This document shows, piece by piece, positions 34,500 to 43,040 of a DNA stretch of 64,000 nt. The DNA comes from AP-16 sp036395835 (GTDB lineage Bacteria > Pseudomonadota > Alphaproteobacteria > Rhizobiales > Xanthobacteraceae), in contig DASWCW010000036.1 in assembly GCA_036395835.1 (NCBI GenBank), positions 5,478 to 69,477 on the forward strand, read 5' to 3'. The notes beneath the pieces are model-generated. The model had not been told where the DNA came from. It made no database searches and saw only the letters and a program-made list of their open reading frames with translations. The position numbers and the translations under genes are program-made. Each line of letters starts with the position of its first letter. The stretch's first letter is position 1.

Positions 34500-35072
34500 T
34501 CAGCTCGCGTAGCGGAACTTCGGCTGCCAACCTGCGGCGCCTTCCGGAATGAGATCCAGCAGGTGCCAGACGCTGCAGAAATCGTCGCCGTGGGTGAAGG
34601 CGGTGTCCGCCACTCGCAGGATTTTGTCGCCCCTGCGCTTGAATACCGAGACGCCCGGCATCGCGCCGCCGTTGCGCACATAGCCCATATCGTCGGCGAA
34701 CGTCGTGCCGTGGTGCGAGACCATGGGGAACTTCCAGCCGCGGGAAGCGGCGAAGCTCTGCTGTTTGTCGGGCGGGTCGGGCGAGGACACGACGAAGGCG
34801 GCACGATCGCGCAAGTGCTCGAATACGCCGTTGAAACCGTCGGCCCACATCGTGCAATTCGGGCACCCGGTGCCCATGTTGTGGATGACGAACAGCGTGT
34901 CCTTGTCGCCGAACAAGGCGGAGAGCCGAACCTTCCCCTGCGGGGTTGTGAGTTCGTAGTCGCGCACCTCCTCGGGCTCGATCGATGCCTGCGCGTTGCG
35001 CATTTTCTCGCGAATCTCGGTGATCTGACGCCGATACTCGCTGAGCTGCCGGGTCGTTTGTCGATAGTTCAT
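34500..35072 (-). CDS. DUF899 family thioredoxin-like protein (second of pair)
   Basis: This 190-residue thioredoxin-fold protein has a CxxC pair, CPNC in IHNMGTGCPNCTMWADGF, the position of the peroxidatic/redox cysteines in this family. Other features are the N-terminal helix RQLSEYRRQITEIREKM and the FSVWHLLDLIPEG C-terminus. DUF899 proteins are thought to be redox or dithiol proteins; the physiological substrate is not established. It lies 23 bases downstream of a larger paralogue and is transcribed with it under an ArsR-type regulator. Confidence 0.85.
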   Translation of the reverse strand: MNYRQTTRQLSEYRRQITEIREKMRNAQASIEPEEVRDYELTTPQGKVRLSALFGDKDTLFVIHNMGTGCPNCTMWADGFNGVFEHLRDRAAFVVSSPDPPDKQQSFAASRGWKFPMVSHHGTTFADDMGYVRNGGAMPGVSVFKRRGDKILRVADTAFTHGDDFCSVWHLLDLIPEGAAGWQPKFRYAS

Positions 35073-35095
35073 CCTTCTGCTCCGATGCTTGAAAT

Positions 35096-35806
35096 TCAGC
35101 TGCCGTAATTGTCGCGATGGCGCACCCAGGCCTGCGGATTGGGTCCCTGGTCCGCCTCGTTGCGTCCCATCGGAACGAGATCCAGGTACTGATAGGCCAC
35201 GTTCATCATGTCGAGACCGCGGCCGTAGCAGGAATAGGTGTGAAAGATCGCGCCGCTTGCGTCCCGGTAGAACACGCTGATGCCCGGCTGCTCCGGGACC
35301 GAGGATTTGGACCAGGCATAATTGTAAAAGATTTCGCCGTTCGCCAGCGCTTCCGGGGTGAACGACACGTGATAATCGAAATTGAAGTCGGTGTTTTCGG
35401 ACGAGACCCACTTGAAGGTCCAGCCCATACGTTTGCGGAAGGCTTCGATCTTCGCCAACGGCGCCCGCGAGATTGCGATCAGCGTCACGTCGCGCGCCCC
35501 AAGATGCACGACGTTGCGCTCGAAATTGTCGGCCCAGAACGAGCAGCTCTTGCAACCGACGTCCCAGTCCGGGGCGAACATGAAATGATAGACGACAAGC
35601 TGGCTGCGGCCGGCGAACAGCTGCGCGAGCGTCTCGCTGCCTTGCGGGCCCTCGAAGCGATATTCCTTGGCGACGCGCACCCACGGCAGCTCGCGTCGCG
35701 CCTGGCTCAGCTCATCGCGCAGCCGCGTGAATTGCTTTTCCTTGGCGAGAAGCCGCTTGCGCGCCTCCAGCCAGTGTTCGGGCGTGACGACTTGATGCTC
35801 GTTCAT
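35096..35806 (-). CDS. DUF899 family thioredoxin-like protein (first of pair)
   Basis: This 236-residue protein shows the hallmark DUF899 order: an N-terminal helix starting VVTPEHWLEARKRLLAKEK, RRELPWVRVAKEYRFEGPQG, and the redox motif FAPDWDVGCKSCSFWADNFE with CKSC. After that come the YHVSFTPE region and YSCYGRGLDMMNVAYQYLDLVPMGRNE at the end. ATG 35806 lies only 2 bases after the stop of the arsR gene, so regulator and enzyme are translationally close. Confidence 0.92.
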   Translation of the reverse strand: MNEHQVVTPEHWLEARKRLLAKEKQFTRLRDELSQARRELPWVRVAKEYRFEGPQGSETLAQLFAGRSQLVVYHFMFAPDWDVGCKSCSFWADNFERNVVHLGARDVTLIAISRAPLAKIEAFRKRMGWTFKWVSSENTDFNFDYHVSFTPEALANGEIFYNYAWSKSSVPEQPGISVFYRDASGAIFHTYSCYGRGLDMMNVAYQYLDLVPMGRNEADQGPNPQAWVRHRDNYGS

Positions 35807-35808
35807 GC

Positions 35809-36282
35809 TCACTTCTCCCGTTGCGATTTGACGGATCGGCTGCGTCTCCGGGGCAACGCCGGCTTGGCCGGCCTGCTTCGGCCCGCCTTGCGCGCGGTTG
35901 CGGATTTCTCGCGTTCGATCTCTTGCAGCGAGGCCGCCAGGAGATCGAACTGAGCCTGCCAGTATTTGCTGTAGCGGTTGAGCCAGACGGCCGCCCCGTA
36001 GATCGGCCCCGCGTCCAAACGGCAGCGGCTGATGCGGCCGGTGCGCTCCTGCGTCACCAATCCGGCGCGCACCAGGACCTGAATGTGGCGCGACACGGCT
36101 TGGAGCGAAATGTCGAAATGCGCGGCGGTCTCCGACACCAGCAGGTCCTGCCCGTCGAGCCGGTCGAGAATCTCGCGCCGCACCGGGTCCGAGAGCGCGG
36201 CAAACACCAAGCTCAGTGCGTGCTGCTCGTCGTCCCGGGACGGCGTCTGCCCGACCACGCGCAGATGCGACGGGTTTCCCAT
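35809..36282 (-). CDS. ArsR-family transcriptional regulator
   Basis: This 157-residue winged-helix repressor has LVFAALSDPVRREILDRLDGQDLLVSETAAHFDISLQAVSRHIQVLVRAGLV, the ArsR HTH with recognition helix around QAVSRHI, then a beta-wing ERTGRISRCRL. No metal-binding cysteine pair (the CVC-type motif) is present, so it is unlikely to sense metals. The C-terminal 35 residues are a basic tail. It heads an operon with two DUF899 genes. Two dyad operators lie just upstream of its start, consistent with autoregulation. Confidence 0.92.
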   Translation of the reverse strand: MGNPSHLRVVGQTPSRDDEQHALSLVFAALSDPVRREILDRLDGQDLLVSETAAHFDISLQAVSRHIQVLVRAGLVTQERTGRISRCRLDAGPIYGAAVWLNRYSKYWQAQFDLLAASLQEIEREKSATARKAGRSRPAKPALPRRRSRSVKSQREK

Positions 36283-36300
36283 GGAGCCAGCGCCTTATCA

Positions 36301-36335
36301 TCAACCAGTCCGTTGATATTCAACCGCACTGTTGA
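36301..36335 (-). promoter_or_regulatory. Two tandem ArsR-type operators upstream of arsR-DUF899 operon
   Basis: Two copies of the dyad TCAAC-N6-GTTGA occur at 36301-36316 and 36320-36335, centres 19 bases apart, 19 to 53 bases upstream of the arsR ATG. On the minus strand a possible -35 (TTGAAT) and -10 (TGATAA) with 17-base spacing overlap both dyads, so binding would block the promoter. Dyad sequence and location fit ArsR-family operators; binding itself is inference. Confidence 0.7.
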
Positions 36336-36471
36336 TGATATGTCAAGCCCGCGTAGCGGGGTCCGCCGACGGCCGGATTTCGTGCCGCTCGCGCCGGGGA
36401 CCGCCGAGTCTGGGTTTGGCCCACTTCCCAGGTCGAGGACGCACACTACCGTAGCGGCCCACCCCTCGCCG

Positions 36472-37815
36472 TCAGGCCGGCTGATCGCGCGGCACGATCG
36501 ATCGATCCGGCTCGCGGTGGTCGGCCGCGGCGCGGGCCGGATCGGCGAGGCGCACGTCCTGGATCGGCGAGGGAATCTCGATTCCCTCGCGCTTGAACGC
36601 GTCCCACAGCGCCAGCAGCACGAGCCCGCGCACGTTCGTTATCCCCGCGACCGGATCGTCGATCCAGAACCGGAGCATGAAATCCAGCGACTTCGAGCCG
36701 AACGCAACGAAATGGCAGACCGGCGCCGGCTCCGCCAGCACCCGCGGCGCCGCGGCCGCCGCCTCGACCGCGACCCGCCGCACCTGGTGCGGATCGCTCG
36801 CGACGTCGACCCCGAACGGCACGTCGAGGCGGATTTCTTCCTTGGTATAGGACCAGTTGATCACGCGTTGCGTGACGAGGTCCTCGTTCGGGATGAGCAC
36901 CTCGCGCCCGTCGCGGGTGATGACCGCGATGCAGCGGGTGTTCATCGCATTGACCCAGCCGTAGCTCTCGCCGACCGTGATGACGTCGCCGGGCTTGATC
37001 GACTTGTCCACCAGCAGGATGATCCCGCTGACGAAATTCGACACGATCTTCTGCAGGCCGAACCCGACGCCGACGCCGAGCGCCCCGGTGAAGATCGCAA
37101 GCGCGGAGAGATCGATCCCGGTCGATCGCACCACGATCAGGATCGCCAGCGTCATGAGCGTGAGCCGGACCAGCTTTCCGATCAGGACCTGGAACGACGG
37201 CGTCAGATCCGACGCGCCGTGCACGCGGCGCTCGAGAAAACCGCTCAGCGCGGAGGCCGCCCACACCGCCAGGATGAGCAGCAGGATGGTCTTGAGCACG
37301 AGCAGCGGCGTGACGCGCAAATTGCCGATGACGACGGCAACGGAATCGAGCGCATCCGCGGTCGGACCAAGCAGCCCGAGAATGCTCAACGCCGCGATGG
37401 TCCAGGCGGAGACGGCAAGGATACGGAAGATCAGGCGGTTGCGGATGAGGCCGGCGATCACATGGATGGCGACCCACGCGGTGGCGAGCTTGCCCACGAT
37501 CCCGAGCAGATAGCTGGCGGCCGGCAGGGTGAGCGCCAGCATCGCCACCTGGATGAGCGCCAATATCCCGACGAAGGCGATCACGCCCACATTGGCCGCG
37601 ATCGCGCGCGCGAGGAGCCGCAGGAACGACGGCCAGCCCATGGTCAGCTCGACGAGATCGACGCGCCTGCGAACGAGCGCGGCGATCATCGCGGCGGCGG
37701 CAGCCGCGAGCAGGATCAGCGCCAGCTGGACGAGAAACGAGATCGAAGCGACCTCGGCGCCGATCGCGCGCGCCGCATCGCCGAGACCGCTGATGATCTG
37801 CTCCACATCATTCAT
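36472..37815 (-). CDS. MscS-family mechanosensitive ion channel
   Basis: This 447-residue membrane protein has about six hydrophobic helices in the first 230 residues. The MscS pore helix follows as LSALAIFTGALGVGVGFGLQKIVSNFVSGIILLVDKSIKPGD, with glycines and alanines of the TM3 pore and the conserved start of the beta domain. A cytoplasmic domain follows (INWSYTKEEIRLDVPFGVDVASD). It protects against hypo-osmotic shock. Start ATG 37815 was chosen; an in-frame extension to 37959 is basic and lacks family character. It is divergent from the alpha/beta-hydrolase gene. Confidence 0.92.
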   Translation of the reverse strand: MNDVEQIISGLGDAARAIGAEVASISFLVQLALILLAAAAAAMIAALVRRRVDLVELTMGWPSFLRLLARAIAANVGVIAFVGILALIQVAMLALTLPAASYLLGIVGKLATAWVAIHVIAGLIRNRLIFRILAVSAWTIAALSILGLLGPTADALDSVAVVIGNLRVTPLLVLKTILLLILAVWAASALSGFLERRVHGASDLTPSFQVLIGKLVRLTLMTLAILIVVRSTGIDLSALAIFTGALGVGVGFGLQKIVSNFVSGIILLVDKSIKPGDVITVGESYGWVNAMNTRCIAVITRDGREVLIPNEDLVTQRVINWSYTKEEIRLDVPFGVDVASDPHQVRRVAVEAAAAAPRVLAEPAPVCHFVAFGSKSLDFMLRFWIDDPVAGITNVRGLVLLALWDAFKREGIEIPSPIQDVRLADPARAAADHREPDRSIVPRDQPA

Positions 37816-38036
37816 TGCCGGTTCCTCGAGACGTGCTGCACCAGCACGCGTGGGCCTCGCACGAAGGCCCTGAAACCAAACATGAATCAACGCGCGGAAT
37901 GCTCCCAGGGTTGCAGCCTGCAGGGTCCTTGTTCTCCTGTGTACTGGGCAAATCGTCAACGAATCCGGCGGTCGGTGCCCTTGACCGATGCCGATTTTGC
38001 CTGGCCTACGAATTGAGCGATCATCTCGGCGAAACC

Positions 38037-39005
38037 ATGCGGAACGCAGTCGTGACAGCGCTCGTCATCATCGGTGGCATCCTCGCCGTCCTTGTGCTCG
38101 GCATCGCCGTCTTCATCGCAGCGAATTGGGCGCCGGAGAAGAGCGTCGAGGAGCTCGCGCGCTGGGCGTCGCCGCCCTCGACCTTCGTCGATGTGCTCGG
38201 CATGAAGGTGCACCTGCGCGACGAGGGGCCGCGCGATGACGCAAGCCCGATCGTGCTGCTGCACGGCACCGGATCCTCGCTCCACGCGTGGGAAGGCTGG
38301 GCGCAGGCGCTCAAAGCGCAGCGGCGCGTCATCCGGTACGACCTCGCCGGATACGGCCTCACCGGCCCGTCGCCGGACAATATCTATTCGCTCGACGACG
38401 ACGTGCGCCTCGTCCTCGCCATGCTGGACAAGCTCGGCGTGCAGCGCTGCGTGCTCGGCGGCAATTCGCTCGGCGGGGCGATCGCGTGGCGGACGGCGCT
38501 GGCGCATCCCGCGCGGGTCGAAAAACTCATCCTGGTCGACGCTGGCGGCTACCCGCCGCACGCGACTTCCCTTCCGTTCGGATTCCGGTTGGCGCGGCTT
38601 GCGCGGTTTCCGCTCGTCGGCACGCTGCTCGAACACATTCTGCCGCGCAGCCTGGTCGAGCAGGGCTTTCGCAGCATCTACGGCGATCCCAGCAAGGTCA
38701 CGCAGGAGCAGATCGATCGCTCCGTCGAGCTCACGCAGCGCGCGGGCAACCGCCGGGCACTGCTCGAGCGCGCGAGGCAACGGCGGACCGGCATTCTCGC
38801 CGAGCGCATCCGGGAGCTGAAGTTGCCGACGCTCGTCCTGTGGGGCGGCCGCGACCGCCTGATTCCGCCCGATGATGCCGAGCGCTTCCATCGCGAAATT
38901 CAAGGCAGCACGCTGGCGATCTTCGAGGATCTCGGCCACGCACCGGAGGAGGAGGACCCGACCCGCACTGTCGCGGCGGTGAAGCAATTTCTCAGGATGG
39001 AGTGA
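38037..39005 (+). CDS. Alpha/beta hydrolase, membrane-anchored or exported
   Basis: This 322-residue protein has an N-terminal hydrophobic helix (VVTALVIIGGILAVLVLGIAVFI) and an alpha/beta-hydrolase domain. The domain shows the oxyanion HGTGSSLHAW, the nucleophile elbow GNSLGGA (Ser in G-x-S-x-G), the acid in LVLWGGRDRLIPP and the catalytic His in LGHAPEEEDP. Substrate unknown; esterase, lipase and haloperoxidase-type relatives all share these features. ATG 38037 opens the helix. Confidence 0.9.
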   Translation: MRNAVVTALVIIGGILAVLVLGIAVFIAANWAPEKSVEELARWASPPSTFVDVLGMKVHLRDEGPRDDASPIVLLHGTGSSLHAWEGWAQALKAQRRVIRYDLAGYGLTGPSPDNIYSLDDDVRLVLAMLDKLGVQRCVLGGNSLGGAIAWRTALAHPARVEKLILVDAGGYPPHATSLPFGFRLARLARFPLVGTLLEHILPRSLVEQGFRSIYGDPSKVTQEQIDRSVELTQRAGNRRALLERARQRRTGILAERIRELKLPTLVLWGGRDRLIPPDDAERFHREIQGSTLAIFEDLGHAPEEEDPTRTVAAVKQFLRME

Positions 39006-39208
39006 TGCTGACGGCGGCGGCCAGTTTGTGAGTCGTGAATTAGGAGGAAGGCGGCGCGGCGGGCGAACAAGCTGAACAGCCGTTCATCTCACGATCGGTC
39101 TTAACGATTTGGCGCGGAGACCCACGGCGCTCGCGCGCCGGGGAGGAACATGGAAGCCGAGAACGGCGTTGTTGATCGGGGAGGGTTTAGTGACCTCTGG
39201 AGGAAAGC

Positions 39209-39712
39209 ATGCGCGCATCTTCTTTCATCTTCGCTGCCGTGGCCGGCGTCGCCGTCGGCTTTGTCGGCACGCCTGGCGCCAATGCCATGACATCTACCTC
39301 GCCCTCCGGCGTGCGGGTGGCGACCGAGGCGATGGACACCTCGGCGCTGGTCCACTGCCGGCCGTTCCGGCACTGGCATGAATGGGAGCATCGCCGCACG
39401 TTCGGCTGCGGCGGCGGCGGCAGCGTCGAGATCCGGCGCGGCCACCGCGTCGGCGTCGGAATCGAGGAACGCCAACGCAGCCGCACCTCGATCCACTCCC
39501 GCAGCAGTGTCACGCGCGGCGAGACCTCGGTGCGCGGCTCGACGAGTAGCAAGACCGGCGAAAGCACCAAGTCGAGCACCACCACCAAGTCCGGCGGCAC
39601 GTCGGGTGCCACGACCGGCCGCGGTCAGGGCGGCGAGAAGTCGTCGACCGGCGGTTCGAGCGGCGGTGGAATGAGCGGATCCGGCGGAACTTCCGGCGGC
39701 CAGAAGCAGTAG
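39209..39712 (+). CDS. Secreted low-complexity Ser/Thr/Gly-rich hypothetical protein
   Basis: This 167-residue protein has a signal peptide (about 1-26, ...TPGANA), a central segment HCRPFRHWHEWEHRRTFGCGGG, and a disordered tail of Ser, Thr, Gly and Lys repeats to the end. The ATG follows a strong GGAGGAAAG ribosome-binding sequence. The His/Trp-rich core occurs in short exported proteins of related bacteria, but I know no function. Confidence 0.75.
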   Translation: MRASSFIFAAVAGVAVGFVGTPGANAMTSTSPSGVRVATEAMDTSALVHCRPFRHWHEWEHRRTFGCGGGGSVEIRRGHRVGVGIEERQRSRTSIHSRSSVTRGETSVRGSTSSKTGESTKSSTTTKSGGTSGATTGRGQGGEKSSTGGSSGGGMSGSGGTSGGQKQ

Positions 39713-39871
39713 TCCCGCGTGAAGGGCCGCATTCGGCCCGCTCGCAATTCGTGCGCGCTCCCCGTCGAGGGCAGGCTTGCCTTCGGCGGGGCGCGGCGTC
39801 TTTGCGCCTGAGATGCCGGAGATGGTAACGGGTCGGCCTCTGGTACCGAGGCGCGTTGCGAATCCTGGTCC

Positions 39872-40456
39872 ATGCCCCGCCCGTTCCGCATCGAAGGCTA
39901 TGTGATCGTCTCCGCCGACGGCATGATCGCCGGCGCCGACGGGGCGATGCCGCAGGCGCTGAAAATCGAGGCCGATCAGCGCTTCTTCCATGCCTCGCTC
40001 GACCATGCGGGGGCGCTCGCACACGGCCGCCATTCGCAGGAGACCGACCCGCGCGCGCCGCAGCGGCGGCGGCTGATCCTGACCCGGCGCATTCAAGCGC
40101 TCACGCCCGATCCGCAGAACCCCAATGCGGTGTGGTGGAACCCGGCGGGCGCCAGCCTCGAAGAGGCCTGGAACGCGCTCCGCCCCGCGCGGGACGTGCT
40201 CGCGGTGATCGGCGGCACCGAGGTGTTCGGGCTGTTCCTTGCAATCGGCTACGACGTTTTCCATCTCAGCCGGGCCGGCAAGGTGCGCCTGCCGGGCGGG
40301 AGGGCGGTGTTTCCCGGCGTCGGTCCGCGCACGCCCGAAGACCTGCTGGCGGCGCATGGGCTAAAAGCCGGTCCGGTGCGAGTGCTCGACGAAGCCGCGG
40401 GCGCGACGCTGTGCAGCTGGATGAGGGCCGAAGACAGGACGATGGAGGACGGATGA
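39872..40456 (+). CDS. Dihydrofolate reductase-like (RibD C-terminal fold) protein
   Basis: This 194-residue protein resembles the DHFR/RibD reductase superfamily: the N-terminal IEGYVIVSADGMIAGADG corresponds to the first strand and substrate loop. RRRLILTRRIQAL and VLAVIGGTEVFGLFLAIGYDVFHLSRA (the GGxxVF nucleotide-binding segment) follow. A true folate role is not established. It overlaps in context with the next small gene, 3 bases downstream. Confidence 0.8.
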   Translation: MPRPFRIEGYVIVSADGMIAGADGAMPQALKIEADQRFFHASLDHAGALAHGRHSQETDPRAPQRRRLILTRRIQALTPDPQNPNAVWWNPAGASLEEAWNALRPARDVLAVIGGTEVFGLFLAIGYDVFHLSRAGKVRLPGGRAVFPGVGPRTPEDLLAAHGLKAGPVRVLDEAAGATLCSWMRAEDRTMEDG

Positions 40457-40459
40457 TCC

Positions 40460-40852
40460 ATGCGGCAAGCGCGCAAACTCTTATCTGTGCTCGATGCTCC
40501 GTCGTCCATCGTCGAGGCCTCGGTCGAAAATCCCAACGCGGCCCTCGAATACGAGATCGCCCGGGAAAAGGCATCGAGCCTCGGGCGGCTCGGGTGCCGG
40601 CTCGAGGCCGCGCTCGCGGCGCTGCAGGCCTTCGATCAGTCTCACGTGCGGCGAAATCTCGGCGGCGAGCGCGAGGCGCTGCTCGCCGAGGCCGGAACGC
40701 TGCTGTGGTATTTCATCGTGCAACGCGAAGCCTGCGGGCTGCGCGACAGCGCGCGGGTGATGCAGGACTACGGCGTGCCGCGAGACGTGCGCGCCCGCAT
40801 GGGAGTCAGCCGACGCACGATGGAAGATGGGCGACAGACGAAAGACAGGTAA
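40460..40852 (+). CDS. Conserved hypothetical protein, helical
   Basis: This 130-residue protein is predicted all-helical (ALEYEIAREKASSLGRLGCRLEAALAALQAF, LLAEAGTLLWYFIVQREACGL). The segment LLWYFIVQREACGLRD and the terminal YGVPRDVRARMG look conserved, and I recall such sequences as a domain of unknown function in Rhizobiales (DUF6665-like, uncertain). No signal peptide or membrane helix. It is probably co-transcribed with the DHFR-like gene. Confidence 0.7.
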   Translation: MRQARKLLSVLDAPSSIVEASVENPNAALEYEIAREKASSLGRLGCRLEAALAALQAFDQSHVRRNLGGEREALLAEAGTLLWYFIVQREACGLRDSARVMQDYGVPRDVRARMGVSRRTMEDGRQTKDR

Positions 40853-40883
40853 TTTCCTGTCCTCCGTCGTCTGTTCTCCGTCA

Positions 40884-41195
40884 TCAGTAGTAGCAATAGC
40901 CGGGCCGGACCAGCATGTACTCGCCGGTCGGATAGCGGTAGTAGCAGCGGCCCTGCCAGAAGTAATAGCCGCGGCGGCGCTCGGCCTGCGCCCCGATCAT
41001 CGCGCCGGTCGCGCCGCCGATCAGCGCGCCGGCGGCCGCGCCGCCGGCCCGGCCGGTCACCGCGCCCCCGATCGCGCCGCCGAGAATAGCGCCGCCGATG
41101 GCGCCGCCGAGCGTCTCCTGCGCCTTGGCCTGCGGCGTCGGCAAGGTCGCGGCAAGCGCCAGGAACGCCGCCGCCATGGCAGTGGTGCGGATCAT
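40884..41195 (-). CDS. Exported glycine-zipper protein
   Basis: This 103-residue protein has a signal peptide (MIRTTAMAAAFLALAATLPTPQAKA) and a glycine-zipper region of repeated GGAIGG/GGAxxG units (about residues 29-68), which can insert in or pack against membranes. The Tyr/Cys-rich end has WQGRCYYRYPTGEYMLV. The fold resembles small envelope proteins of the YMGG/17-kDa surface-antigen type. Role unknown. Confidence 0.8.
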   Translation of the reverse strand: MIRTTAMAAAFLALAATLPTPQAKAQETLGGAIGGAILGGAIGGAVTGRAGGAAAGALIGGATGAMIGAQAERRRGYYFWQGRCYYRYPTGEYMLVRPGYCYY

Positions 41196-41422
41196 CGCGA
41201 ATCTCCCCTTCGTGCTTCGCCCCGTCGGCTTCTAAGCCGTGGCGGATGATTTTTCAAATCGGCACAGGAATGCGGCTTTTGTTCTGCAGTCGCTTCGCTC
41301 GATCCGGGCTACGGCCCCCGGCCGGCGAGCCCGGCTCGTTTGCAATCGAAGCTCGATCGGCGGCAAACTGAGGCAAACGCGCCGCTCGCGGCCGCACAAT
41401 GCAACCAGCCAGGGAGGATGCC

Positions 41423-42154
41423 ATGCCCAACCTCACCCGCCGGACCTTGTTGCAGGCAACCGCCGGAATCGCCGTCGCGGCCGTGGCGCCGCGCATCGTG
41501 CTCGCCCAGACCACGCCGCCTGCGGCCGGCCCGTTCCGGCAGGATCCCCTCCCCTATGCGGCGAACGCGCTCGAACCCGCGGTCGATGCCCGCACCATGG
41601 AGATCCATCACGGCAAGCACCACGCCGCCTATGTCTCCAACCTCAACACCATCGCCAAGGACAACCCGCAGATTGCGCAAATGCCGGTCGAGCAGGTCTT
41701 GGCGAAGCTCGGCGAGCTGCCGGACACGATCCGCACGATGGTGCGCAACAATCTCGGCGGCCATGCCAACCACACCATGTTCTGGCAGATCATGGGCCCG
41801 GGCGGCCGCAAGCCGGAGGGCGAGGTCGCCTCGGCGATCGAGCGCGATCTCGGCGGCCTCGACAAGTTCCAGGCCGACTTCAATGCGGCCGGGCTTCGGG
41901 TGTTCGGCTCGGGCTGGGTCTTCGTCACGGTGACCCGCGAGGGCAAGCTCGCGATCGAAACCCGCCCCAACCAGGATTCGCCGCTGATGGACGGCAAGCG
42001 CGCGCTGTTCGGCAATGACGTGTGGGAGCACGCATATTACTTGCAATATCAAAATCGTCGGGCCGATTACCTCAAGGCATGGTGGAACGTCGTGAACTGG
42101 CCGAAGGTCGCCGAGCGCTATGCCGCCGCCAAGGCCGGGACGCTCCAAATCTAG
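41423..42154 (+). CDS. Superoxide dismutase (Fe/Mn), Tat-exported
   Basis: This 243-residue superoxide dismutase carries a twin-arginine signal (NLTRRTLLQATAGIAVAAVAP, cleaved near ...LAQ), so it is periplasmic, unlike the usual cytosolic SodB. Metal-site residues are present: His in MEIHHGKHHAAYV, His in GGHANHTMFW, and Asp and His in NDVWEHAYYLQYQNRRADYL. The GSGWVFVTV region is typical. Fe or Mn preference is not decidable by eye. Start ATG 41423 places the RR motif correctly; an upstream ATG (41399) adds eight residues. Confidence 0.93.
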   Translation: MPNLTRRTLLQATAGIAVAAVAPRIVLAQTTPPAAGPFRQDPLPYAANALEPAVDARTMEIHHGKHHAAYVSNLNTIAKDNPQIAQMPVEQVLAKLGELPDTIRTMVRNNLGGHANHTMFWQIMGPGGRKPEGEVASAIERDLGGLDKFQADFNAAGLRVFGSGWVFVTVTREGKLAIETRPNQDSPLMDGKRALFGNDVWEHAYYLQYQNRRADYLKAWWNVVNWPKVAERYAAAKAGTLQI

Positions 42155-42415
42155 CGTTGCGTTCCCGCTACTATGATACCTCTACCACCCAAGGAGCAGG
42201 TATCCACGAATATTATGCCCTAGATTGCAGTTGTGCTGGCGCACAGGCCCGGCCTCCAGTAACATGGTTTGCCTGCGGCAAGCCGGGCCCGCGGTCAATT
42301 TGCGCACCTCTCGAGAACGTACGCCAAGGCATGTTGGACGGAATAAGGTACCTGTGCCGCGAGCGTAGGAAATAGCTGATCACCGGCGGCAATCTTTAAA
42401 ACTGGCGGCTTGAAG

Positions 42416-42892
42416 ATGGAACGCAGCAAGACGAGAACCAAAGCACCCGACGCCCGCGATATGGATGTCGGCCGTAGAATTCGCGCGCAACGTCTGGTTT
42501 GCCGCATGTCGCAAACCGAGCTCGCGAACAACCTGGGAGTTACTTTTCAGCAGGTGCAGAAGTACGAGAAAGGCGTCAACCGGGTCGGCGCGGGACGTTT
42601 GTCGCGCATTGCCGACGTGCTCAATGTTCCCGTCGCATTCTTCTTCAGCGGTGATATGAGCCCCTCGGTCGCATCCGACAGCGCCAGCACCGGTTTGAGC
42701 TTCCTGGAGACCGCCGGCGCCGTCCGCCTGGTCCGCGCTTATTCGACGATCGAGGATCCGCAGATCCGTCGCGCGCTCGTCGATCTGGCGGAAGAGATCG
42801 CCGGATCGCGCGGCCGCGAGCCGGGCAGACACGCGGGCGCCGAGGCTCGCAAGCGCGGGCGCAGGGACGGCCGCAGGGCAAGGCTTTCCTGA
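42416..42892 (+). CDS. XRE-family helix-turn-helix regulator
   Basis: This 158-residue DNA-binding protein has a Cro/CI-type HTH, RRIRAQRLVCRMSQTELANNLGVTFQQVQKYEKGVNRVGAGRLSRIADVLNVPVAFFF (about 22-80). A central segment, TAGAVRLVRAYSTIEDPQIRRALVDLAEEI, is conserved in alphaproteobacterial regulators of this type, and a basic C-terminal tail follows. ATG 42416 is preferred to the TTG at 42410. The 260-base gap upstream is AT-richer and probably holds its promoter. Targets unknown. Confidence 0.9.
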   Translation: MERSKTRTKAPDARDMDVGRRIRAQRLVCRMSQTELANNLGVTFQQVQKYEKGVNRVGAGRLSRIADVLNVPVAFFFSGDMSPSVASDSASTGLSFLETAGAVRLVRAYSTIEDPQIRRALVDLAEEIAGSRGREPGRHAGAEARKRGRRDGRRARLS

Positions 42893-43040
42893 AGCTTTGC
42901 TGCGTTCCCCGGACGCGGCGCAGCGCACCGGAACTCGGGTGTTCCCGAGTTCCGGCAATATCTGGACTCGCAAGTCGGAAACATCCGACTTGCATGCGGT
43001 GCGCCGCTGAACCGCGACACGAGGCGCCGGGTTTCGTTAC

